Position numbers and translations under genes: made by a program
The notes under the pieces: model-generated
What the model was told of the DNA's origin: nothing
The model's database searches: none
What the model saw: only the letters and a program-made list of their open reading frames with translations
From: Colias croceus
Lineage: Eukaryota; Arthropoda; Insecta; Lepidoptera; Pieridae
Assembly (NCBI RefSeq): GCF_905220415.1
Contig: NC_059558.1
Coordinates: 6,894,501 to 6,958,500 of the forward strand
Direction of reading: 5' to 3'
Length of the DNA stretch: 64,000 bases
Shown: positions 19,461 through 30,400 of the stretch, one piece after another
Position numbering within the stretch: position 1 is the first letter of the stretch
How the letters are laid out: the number at the start of each line of letters is the position of its first letter

Positions 19461-20936
19461 ATTTTTTTAATAAGCTTATGTTTTTCTACTACAACTTTTT
19501 CAAAAGCAGTTTTGAATAGTGTCTATAATTAGTACATCAGAAGCTTCCCTTTAGACTACCCTAATTATATATATACATAAGCATATTCTAAGCATGTTTT
19601 AGGTGAAGGTTAACACGTTCGTAGCTCTGCACACGTGATGTTTTCCTTCAAGCTAAAATGTTTTGTCAACAACAATGTAGCTGTTTTAAGAACATGAAAG
19701 CGTCGCGTGACTCGGCCAAGTTATAAACTTCTTATTGACAACATAATGGAGACTCTGAAAGGCCGTGACGAAGTATGCGACAATGTTCTTTGCAAAATGG
19801 GACTTTAAATGCTTCTACTGGTACTAATATTACCAATTTTTACTATTAGTATCATTGCAAAAAGTGGCTTTAAAGCGTTCTAGTTCCTACTAAAGTTTTA
19901 ATATAATGTAGAAAGTACACTCAAAACTAATGACGCATCAACATCTTAGCGCCAAACTATTTGATTGATTTTGCTAATGCATTATATAGGGTGGGGGGTC
20001 ATTAGTCAAAATATAATTACTGTCGCGTTATTATAGCTGAATCACAACCAGGCACTACGTCTACACTTAGATTTACTTCTATAGGCAATTGGTATGACAA
20101 GCTTAGTGTAATGTTTAATGATGATTTTTTTTAGAATTATCTAAACGGGACTTTAAGCGATAGATCCTTAGAGTATATATTACAATAGTATAGAGCGAGT
20201 GTATTGCACAAATTGCTTATTGCGCATCGTAGGCAGATGAGCTATAGATACTATATAGATGTGTGTGTGACAAATAGGGATGGGTAGGTATCAATTGCGT
20301 GTTGAACTGTCGATAAGTTATGTAAATAAATATGTATCATAAGTAAATTTTATGTTCAATAAGTTATTAAAGGAAAAATATACGAATAAAGTATAAATAT
20401 GTAATTTTAAATTTGTCTACCAACTGAATAAAGTTTGTTTATTCCATTTGAATATTATATATGAAATTTTCTTGTATTAATTATAAGTACTTTAAAAAAA
20501 TATGTTTAATTGGAATATCAGAAAAACGTGAGTACTTTTTAAATAATAAAGTTAATAAAATAAAAGATCAGGTTTAGTGCTATTTCTTTAATAATAAATC
20601 AAACCATAATAATAATGTTTTAAAAATGGTAAAAAATATTAAGAAATAATTAATAATTTAAAATGATAATATAATAAATAATATTAATAATTTTTTTATT
20701 TAATTTTATCCATTCTACTATCAAAATCTTCAAAATCAATTTAGCGGTTCAGAAAATATATCGTAACATTACATACTTTACATTTACATTCGCATTCATA
20801 ATATTAGAAAGTGTATCATACAAAACACACCACGAATATATTAATAATACATTTTTAAAAGAGTTTTAAATTTTAAGTTAAATAAATAATTTGTTAAAAT
20901 ATAGTTCTTCTAGTAAACTTTATATCGAGTACAGCG

Positions 20937-21040
20937 TTGGTCAGGTCACATCACTACGATCACGGGGCGGCAGTGAGGCGCGCGAGCAAGCCTGCGCGTG
21001 TCCGCCTCTCACCTACCCTTCACCCCCGCGATGCTAGATT
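20937..21040. other. GC-rich island inside THAP element
   Basis: About 100 bp rich in CG-containing runs (GGGGCGGCAG, GGCGCGCGAGC, CACCCCCGCG) stands out sharply from the AT-rich neighbourhood. It lies downstream of the THAP exon in that gene's orientation. Its function is unknown. Confidence 0.5.
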
Positions 21041-21075
21041 TATTTTCATAAAAATAAGTATAACAATCGACTTAC

Positions 21076-21155
21076 TGATGGAATGTGATAGTGGATTTCA
21101 ATTTTGTGTATTTTCTAGTATCGTTTTTGCAAGATAGAACAGCACATTTCACCAT
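21076..21155 (-). CDS. THAP zinc-finger N-terminal exon
   Basis: ATG at 21155 opens a frame of 26 codons plus two bases that ends exactly at a GTAAGT donor. The sequence MVKCAVLSCKN...STITFH has the C-x4-C pair and the following (S/T)FH of a THAP DNA-binding domain. The second C/H pair should be in a later exon, which was not found. Its position just inside the right end of an inverted-repeat element suggests the first exon of a transposase remnant rather than a host THAP gene. Confidence 0.6.
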
Positions 21156-21321
21156 GTTTATTCGTAATATGAAAAAAAATCCAGAGCAACGCACTTCGTG
21201 AGCACTCAACCACGACTGCGAGCGCTCGCGGCGGGAACGTCGTGTTGTTCCCACCTGTGCCTACTGTTCCCACTTGGTTGTTCGCACTCTATAGATAGTA
21301 TATATACTCTAAGGATAGATC

Positions 21322-22884
21322 GTATTTTTACCCATAAAATAAAACCATAATACAGTGCATTTTATACGTCAGTGAGCCGAGACGAGATAGCCATAAACCT
21401 ACTTACGTCCTGACCCAATAACGCATAAGACTGATAAAGGGCACTTGTTCAGATAACAGACTATTAGCGCTCGAGAGAGGCTATTAAGTCAATGAGTCTT
21501 TTACGGTTATGTTTTCCTGGTACTTTTGGTGACATTGTTGGGCAAATCGGCTGATAATGGTGCTTGCATAATTTGTCAAATATATAAAAAAATAGGTGTG
21601 AGCAGCTCGTATTAATCGACATACTATTATTAAGTTAAAGCTTTGATGAAAAGTAACCATTAATAATAAAGGTGGAAAGGGACATAATAGGTAGATATAG
21701 GGCGGTATAACATATTATGTACATAATAAATATTAATATTCCATAACAGCAATTATTTTATAGCAATATCTAATCAAAATATAATTTACAAAATAAATTA
21801 ATTGTGTACGTACCACAACCTAACTACGAGAAGGGCACAGCGGTCAAAATAATTTTGTATATTGTGTTCTTAAAATACTTTAGCATATAAATAAAATGTA
21901 ATAGGACCTATTCTTGTATTATTTTAAAACATTCTGTTCGCAATGATTTAATAGTGTTCTTATTATATCTACTCGTTTCGATAAATGATGAATATACATG
22001 AAAGAAAGAAATAAAGAAAAAAGGCTTTATTGCCAACAAAAACTTACTACAAAGTTAACAGATATAAGGCATTGGGAACAGACTCAGCCTGTCAGCCATG
22101 CTGTGGGCTAACACCCGAACAGCGCTGATTTTCCGAGGTACTACATAAATATTTTTCGCATTATGTGCGGTAGGTAGGTAGAAAAAAGTCATGAGAATCC
22201 TTGTGAAGATAAAATGATACCTTGAATTGTCTTGGCTTTGATTTGCAAGAATCTTTTAATATGGCATATCATTAAATCGTCAACGGGCGACACTTAAGTA
22301 GCATAGGTTCGGAAGGAAGTTTTTACAGAGAGAAGCCGTATACGATCTAGAATTTTATTCTTACCTATTTCAAACATAATTTCGAAACTTTTTCATTTAT
22401 ATACAAGCTAGCAACATTGTATTTTCTGAGATGCTTATGTACCTTACTAATGTAGTATCAATATTGATGTACATTGTACATATTTTCATTCTTAACCCAT
22501 TCCAATATTCTAACTCGAAAACTTTCATAATCGAGTAATATATTGTACTGTATTCAGCTTACGATTTAAACAATTTCCATTAACCCTTGGTCCATTGTTA
22601 ACCCGTCCCAAAAAAGGGACATAAATCATCCCCGTTTGTTGAAACGTAATCACCTTAACCCGCACCTGCTATACCTACTTATGTGAAAATTATCAAGGTC
22701 TAAAAGACCCCTTGGCAATTGATAATGTTTGACGTTTTTCATAATTTTATATGCGATATTTCAGATGGTATATTTTTTATCATATCGCGATTTGGAAATA
22801 TAAAAGTATGTGATTACAATTATATATCTTTAGATAATTATTTAATTATAAATAATTAAGCTTATAACATTTCTTAAGTGTAAC
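21322..22884. other. AT-rich sequence, no gene seen
   Basis: A possible 3' tail of a non-LTR element lies at about 22015-22145 (AAGGCTTTATTGCCAAC, GCATTGGGAACAGACTCAGC). No other feature is supported. Confidence 0.4.
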
Positions 22885-23760
22885 CCTTAGATTAAGGATT
22901 GGTCTCCGCGCGCGCTACCTTAGATTAAGGATTGGTCTCCGCGCGCGCTACGACTAGATACCGCTCCACCTAAAAACAATAGCTCCGTGAGTGCGGCAAC
23001 TCAGTTCTGTAGTGTGTGTAAGGCAATTTGTAAGGACGCTAGGTGACGCTAGTGTGTGTGAAGAATTGTACTGCCAGCTACATAAATTTTACCCCATAAA
23101 TGGGAAATGGGCTATCTTGGAAAGAAGTTTGAAAAATATTTTTATTTCATTTTGGCCTTGCCGGGAATCGAACCCATGAACATGTGACTCAAATCCACTT
23201 GCGATGCCACTATACTATCACAAAGATTTTTTAAAAGTAAAAAAGCGGTAATAAAAAAAATAACATATATTATATGAGTCAGTTAAACAAGGTTAAACAG
23301 AAATAAATTATTGTTATTATCATTTTTTTTTATAATATGCGTTAGTAATAGTATTGAAAAAAAAACATTATGAATAAAATAAGTTCAAATTAAAAGTGTG
23401 TTTTTGGGATATGCAGTACGGCAACACTAAATGGCGTCGTATTTTCGTAAACAACATTTTCAAAGTACAGGTGAAATATCGAATAATACGATTATTTCTG
23501 ATGGTACGTGATCCCAGTGTCTTTCTTATTATTTGTTGTATTTTTTTTAAACAGTTTTATGGCACAAACAGGCATTTTACTTCAGGTTTAGTCCAAAATC
23601 TTTAGAAACTATCGGTACGCCCTCTCCACACAATGCTTGTGACACGACTGGCTCGGGTACGCCGATTTCGGCGTACTTTTAGTTGCCGCATTTTTCGAGT
23701 ACGCCGGCGGTATCTAGTCGTAGCGCGCGCGGAGACCAATCCTTAATCTAAGGTGTAACC
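22878..23760. mobile_element. 47-bp inverted-repeat DNA element with duplicated left tip
   Basis: 22918-22964 is the exact reverse complement of 23707-23753 (47 bp, starting CCTTAGATTAAGGATTGG and including CTCCGCGCGCGCTAC). The first 33 bp of the left end are repeated in tandem at 22885-22917. Outside, GTGTAACC flanks both sides (22878-22885 and 23753-23760) if the tip is taken as CTTAGATTAAGG, giving an 8-bp target duplication. No transposase was found. The interior includes a tRNA-like stretch at 23152-23224. Confidence 0.88.
23152..23224 (-). repeat. tRNA-like / SINE head (degenerate)
   Basis: On the minus strand, 'TAGTATAGTGGCATCGC' resembles a pol III A box and 'GGGTTCGATTCCCGGC' is a good B box, about 40 bp apart. 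The acceptor ends do not pair well, so this is more likely a tRNA-derived SINE or tRNA pseudogene than a working tRNA. Confidence 0.5.
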
Positions 23761-23774
23761 TTTACCACAACGTC

Positions 23775-23955
23775 CCACTAATATTATAAATGCGAAAGTT
23801 TGTGGATGTGTGTGTGTTTGTTACTCTTTCACGCAAATACTACTGAACCGATTACAATGAAATTTAGCACACATATAGAGGGTAACTTGGATTAACACAT
23901 AGGTTTTATCCCGGAAATCCCACGGGAAAGGGAATTATGCGAGATTTTGATTTCT
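23775..23955 (+). repeat. SINE-like repeat with 'CTCTTTCACGCAAATAC'
   Basis: It starts 'ACTAATATTATAAATGCGAA' and contains 'GAAATTTAGCACACATATAG'. It is truncated after the 'CCCACGGGAAAGGGAATTAT' part. Its sister copy at 62505-62713 is longer. Confidence 0.78.
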
Positions 23956-25649
23956 TCTCCGATTTCTTGTCTCACTTTTTCTCTTTAAAAAAATCATGCA
24001 TGCAACATGCAATTAAAACAAATATTTAAAATGCTGCCACAAAATGTCGGCCTTTAAAAGACGTAAATTATTGTAGCATTCATAACCCGCAGCAAGAAAG
24101 GGTTAAAGGAATTTTGGGTATTATTTGTTCATCTGCATTGCAGAGTAACTCATTTGTTACAAGAAACAGAAACAGCTTGTAATTATAATGTCCATGTCCC
24201 GCAGTTTAGTTATAGGGCTGTCAATCATGCTGAAAACAGTAATTATTCTAGGAAAATTACTAGTATGATTAGAGGCTTCTTTCTTAGTAAATAGATGTGA
24301 AAAACAAGTTATATTTTAGATCTTATCGTTCATTAGTTTATGCTATGTTCCATGAGGATAATTAGTATAATTAGAGGTTTCTTAGGTAGTAAATAGGCGT
24401 GAAAAACAAGCTGTTTACTTTCATATATTAGTTTATATTATGCTTGTGATTTTCATTAATTTATACAATAGTATTGTAAAATATATCCACGATTTTTAAT
24501 ACATAACAACACTTAAAGTGGTTTGGGTTTTGTTATTGTTTCAATCCACATTTTGTAAATATTCATTAAAAATCTTTTGTAAACACTCATGAAATATAAT
24601 CTCTGAATTATTGTATTTATATCTCATGTTTTATTTTGATGATCCTCGTAAAATACCTATTAAGGATTATATATGTATATGATTACCGCAAAAGCGTGAA
24701 ACAATGTTGTTAAAAAAATAAAACCATTCCCAAAAGACTACATTTCTTAAAAACTGCTATCATTATAACTCCTAGTTATTGCACAAATAAATAAGAAGCG
24801 TGTGAAGTCTATTCCCAGCAACAATTATCTCAAATTTATTACGCGTTTAACAACGTTGCATCCTATTTCTGACAATTAAACTACTTTCTGCGGCCTCTAC
24901 TAGGAAACAAAGGAATTCTGGTGTGAAGATAAGTTTTTATTAATTGGGGTCACGGAATTCTGAGAAATATTCTATTAACTGAGAATGAATTTTAAAGAGT
25001 TCGCAGAAAATTTTCATACATAGCTAGAATATCCATGCAAAAGTTAACTAGTTCATGCCGACATAAAATATCATATCGTTAATGTAATTAGAATAATTTT
25101 ATTTATATTAATAAAATATATACTTAGATATTACTATATATACTTACCAGCTATGTAGAAATTGGTGGAGGTAGTTTTCAGTAAACAATTATCACCATCA
25201 AGGCAAGAAATCATCTCGCAATCAAAATCAAATGTTCAAACTTCAGGATATTTTATAAATAATGTAGTGAAGTTGGCTTTTTAAATTCGTCAAATATTTA
25301 ATTTGAACTTTAAATTAATTATTTAGCATAGTTGCTCTAAATTTTTAAGTATATTTATGGGTATGTATAAAGCCAAAGCATATAACAAGAGAGTAACAGT
25401 TAACATAAAACCTAACGATGTAACGAAGTACGTGCGTATTCATAAAATTTGTATTAAGTATCGTGTTCGATGTAATGTGCCGCCTAAATTGTCGCAGGGG
25501 TCATGTTTCGGTGCGTACGAGAAATAAAAATATCGCAATTTGCTTGGGTGTTATGCGGCCCTGGTAATTGTGGTTGTATAAAACGTATTATGTATTATTT
25601 TCGATATGTTTCCATAAAACGATAACTATTCAATTATGTAAATAAATAA

Positions 25650-25742
25650 ATCCGCCTTTTTGTACTTTTTTTCTATTGTCTGTGTTTTATGTTATTATTT
25701 TGTTACTGGTGCAAATAAAGTATTCATTCATTCATTCATTCA
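25650..25742 (+). repeat. Probable non-LTR 3' tail with (ATTC)n
   Basis: 'GGTGCAAATAAAGTATTC' is followed by several ATTC units. The combination of a polyadenylation-like AATAAA and a simple tandem tail is typical of lepidopteran LINE 3' ends. No coding part remains. Confidence 0.5.
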
Positions 25743-26048
25743 TAAATACAGTACATGCAGATAAATTAAATAAATCGTTTATTTTACACCACCATTTGTA
25801 ACATATACATTTATTGACCCCGGATCCTAATATAGTTATATAAACTGTTTTTCAGGAGCCTGTGTTCACTACGTAAGCGAAATTCAAAATTTTCCCCTGT
25901 ACTATGCAATCCTAATTAGAACTAAATAAACAACTTCACTTATTGTTACCAAAAAAACAGTGCTCCAATGAGAATTTTTGTATGATTTCATACTTTGAAG
26001 TTATATTCAAAACAATTTATAAGGGTTCACCTCATAAATATAAAAAAT

Positions 26049-26217
26049 GTTGTGTGGTTTTATGAAACCACGGTAAAAGTGAAACTTTTTTTCACACTAT
26101 AGACATTTAACTAAAAATTATCGTATTTGTACGATAATTATCGTACGTATCGTGCGTCACGCGACATGCGCTACACAGACCAAAAAGTTTGAGACGATGT
26201 AATAAAAGTTTCACTTT
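26049..26217 (-). repeat. Dispersed 170-bp repeat, copy 2 (inverted)
   Basis: It is the near-identical reverse complement of 14681-14850. The two copies lie 11 kb apart in opposite orientation. Confidence 0.92.
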
Positions 26218-27277
26218 AAAAAATGACGGAAGAAAAACACTCTACTCATCAGTAGTATTATACAATACTTTTTTCCAAAAATGGGAATCAAACTAGTCTT
26301 AATTTATTTAAGTAATACCGCAGATGACTAAGTACATAATACCACAGACTAATAATAATATACTACGTATACAAATAATACGCAAACGCGCTACACGAAA
26401 ATTCTAATCTTTAAAACCTTTTACTTCACCTAACCATACCATAAAATTTTACTCCATATCTCATAATATATCCTACCGTCAGTATAAAGCTCCTACCAGT
26501 ATATTATCCGTAGGTTCTTCACATAACCGTTAAAAATGAACTCCATTTAACGTGGCCATATATCTATTTGCTATCGCGACAGGCGGAAGCGGCCCGATTT
26601 ATCATTTCCAATACAATAGCGATGGTTACTGGGCCTTATAAATATTTAAAATTTCATCTGATTGATTTGGTGAACGAGTAAGTAGGTAGGTCATTGTGTT
26701 TTTGGTAATTTTTCAATAGAAAAAAGAGTGTAATTGTATGTGTGCGCTATGTATGATTAAGTTAGTATATACATTTTTGATATGTGTAATCAAATATGTA
26801 TCTTATAATGTTAGAATAGATGATTTGTATATAATAAGGAGTACCTCCAATAGTTAAATAAATAACCTTTTCAAATTTAAGATATGGTGAATTAATTAAT
26901 TACAGATTAATTCATAATTAATCACCAATAATATCTATCTATTAAGATGTCATATTGGATAAGTTAAATAATTTATGACTTGAAGTAATAGAGACACATA
27001 CATATAGATATAGATATTAATTTACTTGGCATCAGAACAAAAATACAATATAGATAAAATTAAACAGTTAGGTAAAGATATTATTCTATGAACAACCTTA
27101 TGGATTGACTATTTTATCTATTGTACCTAATTTAACATTCTGAAATGCTCCATAACATAACTTGAACTGCATATTTTATGTATGTTCCTTTATATACATT
27201 TACTGTCACATTGATAAAATAAGTATGTATAGTTTTAAAACAATCGATCAGACATTCACCCTTCTCTCTTGTTCCAG

Positions 27278-27491
27278 AAGCTGGTGGTAGGCAGTCCGAA
27301 CCAAAGGAACTGGAGGGGCATTCTCATCGCGTTGCTTGTTATTGTACTCGTGCTGGCGTTGATTGTGACGTCAGTGGTGCTATTGACACCACCAGATGAA
27401 GGCCCACGGGTGAAAGGCAGGCGGCTAAAGATACAAGACTTAGTTTCTGACGACCTGGTACCTGTAAGATGGAACGGCACGTGGATTTCTG
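27278..27491 (+). CDS. DPP-like exon: membrane anchor
   Basis: The acceptor CTTCTCTCTTGTTCCAG ends at 27277, and the donor GTAAGT starts at 27492. It holds 71 codons plus one base (phase 0 in, phase 1 out). It contains the type II membrane anchor and the stalk (VKGRRLKIQDLVSDDLVPV). A broken tandem copy follows at 27527-27683. Confidence 0.92.
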
Positions 27492-30400
27492 GTAAGTAAC
27501 TGATTAAATAAACAAGAAACATCAGTGCTTATGATAGTGCTGGTGTTCACGTTGATTGTGACGTCAGTGGTGCTGTTGACACCACGAGATGAAGGCCCAC
27601 GGGTTAAGGGCAGGCGCTTGAAAATACAAGACTTAGTTTCTGACGACCTGTGAAATGGAATGGAACGTGGATTTCTGGTTAAGTCAAATATTCTGTATCT
27701 TTTAGCTAACGTTCCATATAATGACGGGAGTCCTTAAATCGTCTGTTAAAACTCCTTTTCACGCTGAATAAGAAAAAAATTTATACGAAGGATCAAAGTT
27801 TTATTTGTATTAATGAACTTGTTATACTTTTATGTATACTGATTTTAGTAAGGTACCTAGGATATATTAATTCTTGGAATTATTACAAGGTTTTTTCGCT
27901 TTCAATTGCTTCAAATTAATTTTGACAGGTAGGTAGGCTTTTTTACCGGGACCACAATTTATAACTTTTATTAATTTTCCAGGAATTAAATCTGCGAAAT
28001 TTGTGTTACCATTGCCGATTTTATTATTTCTATTCATTGCGAGTTTTGAAAATCATTACTCAGTTCAATGAAAACAAAAACCGTAATTGTCTAAAATTCG
28101 ATATCTTTTGTTTATTTTACGTTTGTACTTGTACGATTGTTAATTGCGAAAGTGATAGGTCTGATCAAAATAAATAAACATTAAACTCGATTATAATTAC
28201 ACTCTGTTACAATTGCATTGTTTCGATAAAAGTGGTATGTCCTAAATACTAGAGAAAACTAATGAGAAGTTATTAATGCTATAAATTTAAAAATAAACTA
28301 AGCATATTCTTCAAAGTGGTGATTCAATAAATTATCCGACACTCCGACTCATTTGAAACCTCACTTCTTAATTTCAAACCAAAGACATACGTAGAGAAAG
28401 GGTGTTATAAACTACCTAAGATTCTAAACGTCACCTCATTCATTCATTTTGAAAGTGTTGATCCCAAAAATTATTTAGCGTGAAAAGCTAGACATGTCTT
28501 GACCCAGTAACACTGTTCTAATCTATGACAGCACAAAGCCAGAAAAGCCTTATTGACACGAAAGTTTGTGGCTGAAATCAAAGGAATGTGTACGTGCTTT
28601 TTCCGGATTAAGCCATGAAGGGTCTTTAAATGTCTTTTGTGTAGAATAACTTGTATTTCGAGAAAAGGAAAGGGACAAAATTTGCTTAATGATGATTTCG
28701 AGTAATATTCCTTTGTGTTTTTATATGGTTTTGTTAATTATTTATTACCTACGTGATGTAAGCGATACAATCTTAAACAGAAGAATTACTTAGTATACCT
28801 AATTTCAGAAAAGGGAAAATATCAAGGGAGCAAATTCAATAAAAGAAACAGATAATAAAAGTCGCTACTAATCGAAAGCTCCATCGATCTTTTTATTACA
28901 AATTTATTAACGGATAAATATAAACTATGTTCATTCGATTTAAAGAAAAAACCTTCGATTTCAATCGAATGTCGAATAACAGTTTACAAATAGTCTAAAT
29001 TGTTAACAAAGCTCGATCAGGCCGCAGGAATTCAATAAAAAATCCATGAATATTGAATAAGCAACGACTCGAATAGTTTCGTGATTACCAGCTATAAAGG
29101 TAATGTAAATAAACCAATAAATTAGCTTTATGTTCTTAGGTATTTGTGATATCGAATCGATATGCTACTTTATAGAGAAACTAATAAAAATTTACTAAAA
29201 TAAGATGTTAACCTGAGAATGCTATGCGTATGTAAGGGTGAATACGTGATTATTAATTTTAAACTATATTAGTTATTATCTATACTAATATTATAAAAGA
29301 AGAGTTTGTTTGTTTGGTTGAACGCGCTAATCTCGGGAACTACTGGTCCGATTTGTGAAAAATTCGATTGAAAAATTCTTTCAGTAATTTTAAATTCTAA
29401 CAGTGTTTCAGTGTTAGATAGCTCATTTATCGAGGAAGGCTATAAGGCTTTATATCATCACGCTACGACCAACAGGAGTGGAGCCACGGGGGTGAAACCG
29501 CGCGGAGCAGCTAGTTAAACTATATAGGAACACATTTCATACATTTCACACACGAGAAAACGAAATTGTAATTTAAATTTTTGATCGATCACTTCTCCTT
29601 TACGATTCTGAGACAACGTTATAGAAAAAACAATTTAAAACTATGCTAGGTGTTTCAAATAAAAAGAAGATTTAGAAGCTTTATTATACACTCTCTGGGT
29701 CAAAATATGTATATTTCCTTTCTTTTTTGAAACTATACAAGGCTATTACGCGTTTATCACTTTCCAAATACGCGTCGCCTACTAGAAAAATTATTAAATT
29801 CCGATTAAACCATAAAATGTGGGCATACGGACTACGGGATCGTAAATATCGACGTGTGAATGTTCCCAGTCCCTACTGCCAACTAATTTACTGTTTTGGG
29901 ATACAATAAAAATTTTATTAAATTCACGAAAAATAGCTAGGTGTACAAGTTATTTAGGAAATTGATTCTAACGTTATAAAATTCAATCGAATTGTGTGTA
30001 ATAATTTATTTACCATGTAGTTACTTAATAACGATGCAACAAATATAAGTGTTGTTTTTATAATCAAAAAGGCAATATAGTTGAAGAGCTGTTTTTTTAA
30101 CAAACGTATCGCTTCGCTTGGATGCTTGCAAGTTTTGTATGGAACCAAATCTTCTAGACTCGATTTCAACCCACTTTTAACGGACAGATTTGATTCAAAC
30201 TTTGTACACGTATTAAGGATCGGTGACAATCCAATAATTTCATGAGTAGCGTGTTTAACTATAACAATTATGCGTTTAATATAGTTTTAAACCCATATTC
30301 CACGTCAAGTTACCGGTTTTTAATCTAAACCGTCCTTACAAATCTTTATTACTGATAATTCTCTGAAAACTACGACATATATGTTCCAACAGATGTTCAG

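Larger units (their letters stand above)
20159..21321 (-). mobile_element. Inverted-repeat element with THAP exon, P-element-like
   Basis: GATAGATC occurs at 20159-20166 and 21314-21321 as a probable 8-bp target duplication. Between them the ends CTTAGAGTATATAT and ATATATACTCTAAG are exact inverted repeats of 14 bp, with further partial similarity inside (ATAGTATAGAG against CTATCTATAGAG). A THAP-type exon starts about 158 bp inside the right end. An 8-bp duplication together with a THAP domain fits the P-element superfamily, but the tip does not match any family I can name. At 1147 bp it cannot encode a full transposase. Confidence 0.7.
23956..27277. other. AT-rich sequence upstream of DPP-like exon
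   Basis: No exon was recognised. The cytoplasmic N-terminus of the DPP-like protein must come from an exon upstream of 27278, here or outside the window. An (ATTC)n tail that looks like the 3' end of a LINE lies at 25700-25742, and one 170-bp repeat copy at 26049-26217. Confidence 0.5.

Noticed and set aside
23152..23224. Functional tRNA gene
   Set aside because: The acceptor stem does not pair and the anticodon arm is not convincing; kept only as a tRNA-like repeat.
27513..27653. Alternative, mutually exclusive second anchor exon
   Set aside because: No pyrimidine-rich acceptor, frameshift with immediate TGA, damaged donor.
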